This document shows positions 32,639 to 38,464 of a DNA stretch of 38,464 nucleotides, one piece after another. The stretch spans positions 1 to 38,464 of the forward strand of contig VGFC01000016.1 of NCBI GenBank assembly GCA_016869045.1, read 5' to 3'. The notes beneath the pieces are model-generated. The model saw only the letters and a program-made list of their open reading frames with translations, ran no database searches and was not told the DNA's origin. Numbering within the stretch: position 1 is the stretch's first letter; the number at the start of each line of letters is the position of its first letter. The stretch is from Armatimonadota bacterium. GTDB lineage: Bacteria; Armatimonadota; Zipacnadia; Zipacnadales; VGFC01. The translations under genes were made by a program, and so were the position numbers.

Positions 32639-33662
32639 GGAGGTGGCGCCAAGGCTCGACGACCCGAACCTGCAGACCCTCACGAGCGATGCGGTAGGGG
32701 ATGGCGCGGGCGCCGGCGGCTTCCAGGGCGACCTCGACCATAGGCCGGCGGCCCGGAGCGGTGAAGGTGGTCATGCAGCCACCGCCGCCGGCGCCACAGA
32801 CGCGGCTGGAGATGGCCCCGGCCTCGCGGGCAGCCGCCATCAGGCCCTCGATGCAGTCGTTGGTGACCCCCTCCGCCAGGCGGCAGCGGTTCGCCCATTC
32901 CTCGGCCAGCAGCTCCCCGAAGCGGTCCAGGTCATGGTCGATGAACGCCTCCCGCATCCCGACCGCGGTGGCCTTGATGGCCTCCATGTTCGCCCTTGTG
33001 GTGCCGAGATCGTCGATGTACATCTTCAGCATGTTCCAGTTGCTGGTGCCGGAGAACCGGCACTCGCCGGTGAACGAGAGGACGAGCCGGTCCTCGAACT
33101 CCCGCAGGAAGTCCTCGCCGACGTCCAGGGGCTCGAGAACGTCCCCCTTCACATCGAACCAGATCGCGTTGATCCCGCCGAAACACGCCGGGTAGTAGTC
33201 CTGTCGGCCGGTCGGCACCCGCACGTTCTGGGCCTCCAGGTCCGCGCTGTAGCCGATCATGGTCATCGGGTCAGGGCCGCCCCCGTTCAGCTTGAGTAGG
33301 GCCCCGGTGGTGGCGATGAGAAGCGAACTGGACGCCCCCAGTCCCGAACCATGGGGCGCGTCGTTGTGGGTCTCGATGGTGACCCCGACGGAGGGGCGGT
33401 AGAACCTCACCAGGCGCGCGACCAGGTCCATCGGCCCGCCAAGGGCCAGAGCGTCAACCGATTCGGCCTCCTCCTCCATCCCGCTGTCCAGGGACACCAG
33501 GCGGACGTGACCGTCGCCATTCGTGGTCAGGCGGACCTTGCTCTGGACCGTGATCGCGGCATTGACCGTGATCCCGCCCTCCTCGAAGAGGTACAGCGGG
33601 TAGATGTCAAGGGTCCCGCCGGCCAGGTCAATCCTGGAGGGTGCAACGGACTCGATGACCAT
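32631..33662 (-). CDS. GHMP-family sugar kinase
   Basis: A 343-residue kinase with ATG 33662 after GGGAGG. It has the N-terminal SRIDLAGGTLDIYP pattern of the sugar 1-kinase/heptose-7-phosphate kinase group, the phosphate loop PHGSGLGASSS (103-113) and the C-terminal motif CGAGGGGCMTTF (about 291-302). The RIDLAGGTLD start is seen in HddA-type D-glycero-D-manno-heptose 7-phosphate kinases and L-fucose kinases. Which sugar it phosphorylates cannot be told; no other heptose gene is near. It is coupled to a CpsB-like phosphatase, which is not a usual partner. The two enzymes together with the DegT protein suggest nucleotide-sugar or capsule metabolism. Confidence 0.88.
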   Translation of the reverse strand: MVIESVAPSRIDLAGGTLDIYPLYLFEEGGITVNAAITVQSKVRLTTNGDGHVRLVSLDSGMEEEAESVDALALGGPMDLVARLVRFYRPSVGVTIETHNDAPHGSGLGASSSLLIATTGALLKLNGGGPDPMTMIGYSADLEAQNVRVPTGRQDYYPACFGGINAIWFDVKGDVLEPLDVGEDFLREFEDRLVLSFTGECRFSGTSNWNMLKMYIDDLGTTRANMEAIKATAVGMREAFIDHDLDRFGELLAEEWANRCRLAEGVTNDCIEGLMAAAREAGAISSRVCGAGGGGCMTTFTAPGRRPMVEVALEAAGARAIPYRIAREGLQVRVVEPWRHLHA

Positions 33663-33817
33663 GCGCGACCTCCCAAGGGCCTTCGTGTCGGCGCCGCCGG
33701 GAGAGGGGGTTCGTCGGCACCCCCTGCCGGGCCTCCCAAAGCGGCCCTGCGATCAGCGGGCCGGCTGCCGGCAGGGAGGTGGAGCAGCAGCATGGGTTGA
33801 GGAGGTGTGCTGAATCG

Positions 33818-33853
33818 CGCGGGGCAGTCCCGCCTAGTCGGGACTGCCCCGCG
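33818..33853. terminator. 15-base perfect hairpin after the pseudopilin gene
   Basis: CGCGGGGCAGTCCCG (33818-33832) and CGGGACTGCCCCGCG (33839-33853) pair perfectly around CCTAGT. It begins 25 bases after the pseudopilin stop on the minus strand and 156 bases before the kinase start. No T tract follows on the minus strand, so it is a strong structure but not a textbook intrinsic terminator. It probably ends or stabilises the pilin message. Confidence 0.6.
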
Positions 33854-33878
33854 AGTTGGCCCCGCGCAGAGCGTGGGC

Positions 33879-34307
33879 TTACCAGTTGCTGTAGTTCGTG
33901 CCGTCCACGGCGGTGCCGGACTTCGCCTTCACCGCGCCGGAGGTGGCGGTGTAGGTCCAGTCGGTGCCGACAACGTTCGCGCCGGTGATCGGGTTCTTCG
34001 GCAGGTTGCCGTCGGCGGTCGTCAGGTAGGGGCCACGGAAGTCGGCGGCATTGATCGTGACGCCGTTGCCACCCGTGGCGGGTGCCGAGGTCGCCATGAT
34101 GTCCGTCAGAGCGGCCGGGTAGTCGCCGCACTGCGCCTGGAAGAGACCAATCGCGTTGCGAATCTCCTGGAGGTGGGCCCGCAGGCTGGCTTCGCGCGCT
34201 TCACGGCCGGCGCCGAGCAACCTGGGGACGACGATCGCCGCGAGGATGGCGATCACGACGATGACGATCAGGACCTCGATCAAGGTGAAACCGCTGCGTC
34301 GCTTCAT
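33879..34307 (-). CDS. Type II secretion/type IV pilus pseudopilin (GspG-like)
   Basis: A 142-residue protein. ATG 34307 begins MKRRSGFTLIEVLIVIVVIA, a prepilin leader with cleavage before Phe7 and Glu at position 5 of the mature protein. VPRLLGAGREAREASLRAHL continues the long N-terminal helix, and the remainder (GPYLTTADGNLPKNPITG, DWTYTATSGAVKAKSGT) matches the beta region of GspG major pseudopilins. It is the only secretion gene here, so its partner machine is elsewhere. A GGGAGG lies about 11 bases before the start. It is followed by a strong hairpin, suggesting a single-gene, well-expressed transcript. Confidence 0.88.
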   Translation of the reverse strand: MKRRSGFTLIEVLIVIVVIAILAAIVVPRLLGAGREAREASLRAHLQEIRNAIGLFQAQCGDYPAALTDIMATSAPATGGNGVTINAADFRGPYLTTADGNLPKNPITGANVVGTDWTYTATSGAVKAKSGTAVDGTNYSNW

Positions 34308-34570
34308 GGTGGGTGAGCCTCCCCTGGGTTGGATTTCGTCGTGGTTCCGGACCGTGAGCAATCCCTGCGTGGGCTGGCGCTTGGCGCGGGGCCCGTCCGT
34401 CGCTGGTTGTCTCCGTCGTCCACTCCACGACAGCGCTCTAGGCGCTTCCGAAGCCCGTATACCGCACTGGGGGATGTCACCCACAAGACTTTTTCGGTCG
34501 AAAGAGCCCGTGACGGCGGTCACATGCAGCCCTGGAGCTGGACGGGGGCGCGACAGGGGAAAAGGGCGGG

Positions 34571-37500
34571 CTACTGGGGCTCTACGAGCAGTTCCAGGCC
34601 GCAGAGGAGGGGAGGGGCCTGGGTCGCGGGCGCAGGTGTGAGTGTGATCACGAGGTCGTCTGTGATGGGCACATCCGTGAAGTCCTTCACGACCACGCCG
34701 CGCGGCGTCCCGGCTGCGGCGGCGATCTCGAAGTCGGTCAGGACCTCCCTCCCTTGAACCGCAACCGAGAACACTCGCTCGCCGGGCCCGAGATCGTCCG
34801 GCTCGGCGAAGTACAGCCGCACGGTGTAGGCTTGTGGCGCGGGGAAGCGCCCTTCCATGGACGCTGGCCAGTCGAGCGCTGTCGTGAACGCGTTCCGTAC
34901 GTAGGCCTCGGCCGCGTCCGCAGGCTTGTCTGCAGGCTGCACGAACGGACGGATCGTGAGCGTGCCCGCGCCCTGCAGGCCGGAAGCCCCGACCCAGCTC
35001 ATCGAGCCCTGGAACAAGGCCGAATGCCTCCGGAACCACCGTGGTCCGTCACCCGACCAACGCACCGGGACGTCCGGCGAGGGCCCGCCGACGCTGGGGG
35101 CCTCGAGAAAGAGCGTGCCGTCCTCCGCCATCCGGTTGCCGGGCGCGCCCAGGTTCAACCCCAGCCGCACGACGGGCGTCGGCTGGGTGGGCGGTGGGTA
35201 ATCGTCGAACGACCACTGGTCAGCGCCGGGGTCGTGCACGAGCGCCAGGGAACTCTGGTTCTGGTACGAGCAGGTACACGTCCGCGTGTAGTCCGGCGCG
35301 TTCAGGACTCCATCGGCGGCAACCAGGTTCGACGTGCACCCGGACTTGAAGCCCCCGATGCTGCTCGTGCCCTGACCCGAAGCCAAGTCTACGAAGCTCG
35401 CCGCTGCCGAGCGGAAGGTCAGGAGGTTCTCACTCGCGATGGCGGTGTTGCAGCCGTAGAACCGGACCCACGTCCAGGGGATCTCCTCGCCGGTGAGGGG
35501 ATGCGTGCGCTTGACCTCTTCCCCGGTCAGCAGGCTGTAGACCTTCGCCGGCGTGGCCTTCTGCGTGCCATAGGCAACCTGTGTGATGATCCGGTCATGG
35601 TGCAGGATGGGCGGGCCGAGATACGTCTCCTTGCTCTGCCAGAGGACCATGCCATCCGCCCCGCGATATGCGACCATCCCGGAGGCGGCTTCATCGGATG
35701 GCCGATCGCCGGACTTGCTGCCCCCTTGCAGCAGGACGTCGTGCTCCTCGGAGTACCCCAACCATGTGCCGAAGACATCGGCCTCCGTGCCCCAGAGCAC
35801 CTTCCCGGTCCGGATGTCCAGCGCAAGCAGCCGCGGCTTCTCCGTCGGCTCCTCGCCCCGCCGCTTCAGCAGGTCCAGCTTCGCCTGCGTGAGCGTGTCG
35901 AGGCAGAAGACCTTGTCGCTCCCGGCCACAATCGCGTTGTGCCGAAACGCATAGGCCGCCTCGCGCGTCCACAGGGCGGCGCCGGAGTGGGCGTCCATTA
36001 CGACCAGGTACCGGCTCTCGGCCGCGAAGCGCGCGTTGGGCGTAACGTCCTCCCCGGCCAGCTTGACCGGCGCCGCCGTCGCGATCAGCAGGCCCTCGTA
36101 GGCGCCAACGTAGCCCCAGTTCAGCTCCTGGTCTTCTCCCTCGACCGTCAGCGTGAGGTCGTCAAGCGTCGCTCCCGTGGCCGGATCGAGCACGTGACAC
36201 AGCGGACCAGCGGTCACGTAGACGCGGTCCTCGGTCACCACGAAGTTGCTGCCGACCTCGTTCGCGCCGGGGATGTGCTGTTGGTTGTAGCTGCGATCGA
36301 AGGGGTCGGGGTTGTAGCTCTCGTTGTAGTAGGCGCCGAAGGTGTCAAGGTCCTCGAGCTTCCGCGTCCACAGCAGGCGGCCGGTGTACACGTCCCGCGC
36401 GCTGAGCACGCCGATGCCCTCGATGAACAGCCGCCCACCGATCACCTCCGGCGACGGCCCGTGCCCGTGTCGCGGGAGCACATCGAGGTTCGGCGGCCCG
36501 CCGAACCACAGCAGCCCGAGCGGAGCCTTCACGAGGCTGTCGCTGGACATCACGGTGTTCGCCGCGTTCCCGTACTGCTGCGTCCACGAGCCCGCGCCGG
36601 GGAGGGGACCCTCCCGCACGAGCAGCGTCCAGTCGCCGACCTGCCGAGCCACGGCGTTCGGCGGGTTCGTCGGGGCCTGGGCGCTGTCCCGCCGCACGCA
36701 GATGGTGCCACCGTAAGGTCGCAGGCACCGAATGGCTGCCCGGCGAGCGTCGCCCACTTCGGGCGGCTCCTCGTACGCAATCAGGCTCGCGAAGTACGGC
36801 GGCAAGCCCGCCGAAGCGACGTTGCCGGCCAACACGGCCACCCGTGACCCATACAGCCCCGCTGCGTCGAGCCGCCGTCGCACCGCCTCGACCTGCTCCG
36901 CATCCGCGCCGAGCGTGACCACGTGCAGGTTCGACTGGCGGGCCAGCTCCTCGGCCACCCGTCCGGTGCCCAGGCTCGGCACGAGCGCGTAGCCTTCAGT
37001 GATCCCGGTCTCCTTCAGAAGCGACGCAGCGGCCGTCGTCCATTGGTCGTTTGCAGGTTCCGGCGCAGTGGCTTCGGTGAGGAGTGGGGGAGACGCGCTG
37101 GCCGGGGCCTGCCCGAAGCAGTACAGGCGCCCCTCCTTCGTGACCAAGAAGAGCCGCCCACTGGCCGCGATCATGCTCCACGGCTCGCCCTCAACCTCGG
37201 CCTGCCACGCGAGGCGCGCCAGCACGGTGTCGATCACCGCAACCAGTCCCTCCTTCCCACTCGCGTAGAGCCGTGGCCCGGCCTTCAGGTGGACCCGCGT
37301 CAGGGGCAAGCCCGTCTCCAACCGCCAGAGCTCAGGGAACGTGTACTCGGTGACCTGGGTCTCCTGCCCTCGGTTGTCGGTCTTCGTGACGACCTTCTCA
37401 TCGGGTTTGCGCAGGGCCTGGGCCACCACCGACCCGTCCTTGCCCACGCCGTACATCGCCCCTTCATCCAGCACCGTCGCGCTGCAGGTCGTCAAAGCCT

Positions 37501-38368
37501 GCCCATCCGCCGCGCGGTAGATGGCGCCGCCATTCACGAACCACTCGTCGCGCGCGGCAACCGCGTAGTCACCCTCCTTGGTGTTCCCGTGGTAGTAGCG
37601 GAAGGCGCCGGTCGCACGATCGTACACTGCCGGCACCGATCTCCCGCCGGGCAGGAACAGCGCGTCGCCCAGCGCGGCGACGTACCCCTGCGGCGCGACG
37701 TTCGCGAAGGCCGGGCTGTTGTGCGGCTGCAAGAGGTACATCGTCCCGCTGCCGCTATTCTCCCAGACGACCTCGCCGGTCTCCGCGTCCAGGCCGTAGA
37801 TCAGCGTGCCCATGAACGGCCAGATGCCCGCCGCAAAGTACACGACCCCATCGACGACAACCGGCGCACCCCGCGCAGGCCAGGTGGAGATCATCCGGTC
37901 GTTGCCGAGCACCCGCCGGCCGACGGGGGCGCCCTCGAACCGGAAGCGCAGCGAACCATCCGCCGCGTTCAGGCAGTACAGGGAGCCGTCGTCGCTGGTG
38001 AAGAAGAGCTTCCCATTCGCCGCCGCAGGCGCGAAGCGCACCGGCCCATCGGCGTAGAAGCGCCATTTCTCGGCGCCCGTCGCGGCGTCATAGGCGGTCA
38101 CGCAGTCACGCACCATCGAGGGCACGAACAGCGTGTCGCCGACCGCGATGGGCTCGTAGGAGGCGTCGAATTGCAGCTTGTACTGGTTCCACGGCCAGGC
38201 GGCTTTGGGGGCCGGGAGCTGGCGGACCCAGTGGACTGCCATCTCCGCCGGCAGGACCTGGGGCGAAGCCGCCGTCCTCCCCGCGTCGTACCTCCACATC
38301 GGCCAGTCCGCGGCCCACGCCGAGGCCGCCAGAAGCCCGATCAGCGCCGCCGTGCTTCCTGCCTTCAT
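34571..38368 (-). CDS. Large secreted PQQ-type beta-propeller protein with methyltransferase-like and malectin-like domains
   Basis: A 1265-residue secreted protein starting at ATG 38368 with a signal peptide (ALIGLLAASAWA). PQQ-type propeller repeats fill about 25-430 and 590-1000, for example CVTAYDAATGAEKWRFY, IYGLDAETGEVVWE and LLALDIRTGKVLWG. Between them, about 440-590, is a Rossmann-like stretch resembling an SAM methyltransferase: VPSLGTGRVAEELARQ, VVTLGADAEQVEAVRRRL, VAVLAGNVASAGLP, then a CLRPYGGTICV strand. The C-terminus (about 1060-1265) is malectin-like: YTVRLYFAEP, ERVFSVAVQGREVLTDFEI, GVVVKDFTDVPI. Similar very large proteins occur in Planctomycetota and Armatimonadota without known function. 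The methyltransferase part may be degenerate; the loop GTG replaces the usual GxGxG. An extracellular binding or oxidoreductase role is inferred. Confidence 0.85.
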   Translation of the reverse strand: MKAGSTAALIGLLAASAWAADWPMWRYDAGRTAASPQVLPAEMAVHWVRQLPAPKAAWPWNQYKLQFDASYEPIAVGDTLFVPSMVRDCVTAYDAATGAEKWRFYADGPVRFAPAAANGKLFFTSDDGSLYCLNAADGSLRFRFEGAPVGRRVLGNDRMISTWPARGAPVVVDGVVYFAAGIWPFMGTLIYGLDAETGEVVWENSGSGTMYLLQPHNSPAFANVAPQGYVAALGDALFLPGGRSVPAVYDRATGAFRYYHGNTKEGDYAVAARDEWFVNGGAIYRAADGQALTTCSATVLDEGAMYGVGKDGSVVAQALRKPDEKVVTKTDNRGQETQVTEYTFPELWRLETGLPLTRVHLKAGPRLYASGKEGLVAVIDTVLARLAWQAEVEGEPWSMIAASGRLFLVTKEGRLYCFGQAPASASPPLLTEATAPEPANDQWTTAAASLLKETGITEGYALVPSLGTGRVAEELARQSNLHVVTLGADAEQVEAVRRRLDAAGLYGSRVAVLAGNVASAGLPPYFASLIAYEEPPEVGDARRAAIRCLRPYGGTICVRRDSAQAPTNPPNAVARQVGDWTLLVREGPLPGAGSWTQQYGNAANTVMSSDSLVKAPLGLLWFGGPPNLDVLPRHGHGPSPEVIGGRLFIEGIGVLSARDVYTGRLLWTRKLEDLDTFGAYYNESYNPDPFDRSYNQQHIPGANEVGSNFVVTEDRVYVTAGPLCHVLDPATGATLDDLTLTVEGEDQELNWGYVGAYEGLLIATAAPVKLAGEDVTPNARFAAESRYLVVMDAHSGAALWTREAAYAFRHNAIVAGSDKVFCLDTLTQAKLDLLKRRGEEPTEKPRLLALDIRTGKVLWGTEADVFGTWLGYSEEHDVLLQGGSKSGDRPSDEAASGMVAYRGADGMVLWQSKETYLGPPILHHDRIITQVAYGTQKATPAKVYSLLTGEEVKRTHPLTGEEIPWTWVRFYGCNTAIASENLLTFRSAAASFVDLASGQGTSSIGGFKSGCTSNLVAADGVLNAPDYTRTCTCSYQNQSSLALVHDPGADQWSFDDYPPPTQPTPVVRLGLNLGAPGNRMAEDGTLFLEAPSVGGPSPDVPVRWSGDGPRWFRRHSALFQGSMSWVGASGLQGAGTLTIRPFVQPADKPADAAEAYVRNAFTTALDWPASMEGRFPAPQAYTVRLYFAEPDDLGPGERVFSVAVQGREVLTDFEIAAAAGTPRGVVVKDFTDVPITDDLVITLTPAPATQAPPLLCGLELLVEPQ

Positions 38369-38395
38369 GGTCAGCCCTTCCCGGAGGTTCTCGAG

Positions 38396-38464
38396 CTACT
38401 TCGCGACTACGTCCTCGGCCTCGCCGAGGCAGTTGAACTCCCATCGCGACCACGGCGCCGGTCC
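38396..38464 (-). CDS. C-terminal end of a partial upstream gene
   Basis: The last 22 codons of a minus-strand frame that runs off the right edge: PAPWSRWEFNCLGEAEDVVA and K, then TAG 38398-38396. Strong GC3 use and natural composition support coding, but too little is visible to name the product. It ends 27 bases before the propeller gene, so the two may be in one operon. Confidence 0.4.
   Translation of the reverse strand, partial: GPAPWSRWEFNCLGEAEDVVAK

Noticed and set aside
34754-36847. Plus-strand open frame of nearly 700 codons opposite the propeller gene
   Set aside because: It lies wholly within the propeller gene, whose domains are clear, and has no family resemblance.

Overview
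The window is GC-rich bacterial chromosome, with strong G/C preference at third codon positions. Two consecutive prepilins (11055-12480) have an N-terminus of the type [19 protein letters not shown] followed by FPVFA(R/K)AR and AQDYDE. This DUF1559/H-X9-DG style is especially abundant in Armatimonadota and also occurs in Planctomycetota and related phyla. LamG/TIM-barrel secreted proteins, a long PQQ-propeller/malectin protein, TPR-CHAT and CHASE2 proteins fit the same picture. Armatimonadota is my best guess; it is inference from protein style, not a marker-gene assignment.

Left part (1-12480): a partial gene and a large secreted LamG-LamG-TIM-barrel protein on the minus strand. They are followed by a plus-strand, tightly packed signalling operon: a CHASE2/class III cyclase-like membrane protein, a secreted FecR-like protein and a secreted TPR-CHAT (caspase-like) protein. 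Two DUF1559-type prepilins come next.

Middle accessory part (12481-18470): decayed mobile and defence DNA. It holds the 3' remnant of an IS21-type ATP-binding gene with terminal repeats, and a Shedu-like (DUF4263) nuclease gene broken by an in-frame stop. Four minus-strand genes follow, three unknown and one archaeal-type ATPase/DUF234. The ATPase is preceded by an AT-rich promoter overlaid by two copies of a palindrome.

Second signalling locus (18580-22729, minus): a CHASE2/class III cyclase and, 4 bases downstream, an unusual protein that joins a zinc ribbon, an RbsC-like ABC permease domain, a FecR domain and a TPR-like tail. Both CHASE2 loci pair a cyclase-like protein with a FecR-like protein, and both cyclases have altered purine-recognition residues.

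Integrative element (about 23436-27504, plus): a near-consensus promoter, then a ParB-like protein, a 70-residue protein, a DUF3560 protein, a 39-residue membrane peptide, a tyrosine recombinase and an HTH protein. Several of these overlap by 4 bases. To its right are a decayed second copy of the HTH gene's 3' end and a truncated IS3-type transposase.

Right part (29128-38464): a small membrane protein, a DegT-family aminotransferase, a zinc-ribbon membrane protein, a CpsB-like PHP phosphatase coupled to a GHMP sugar kinase (probably surface-polysaccharide metabolism), a GspG-like pseudopilin with a long hairpin after it, and a very large secreted PQQ-propeller protein with an embedded methyltransferase-like fold and a malectin-like end. 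I saw no rRNA, tRNA or CRISPR array.
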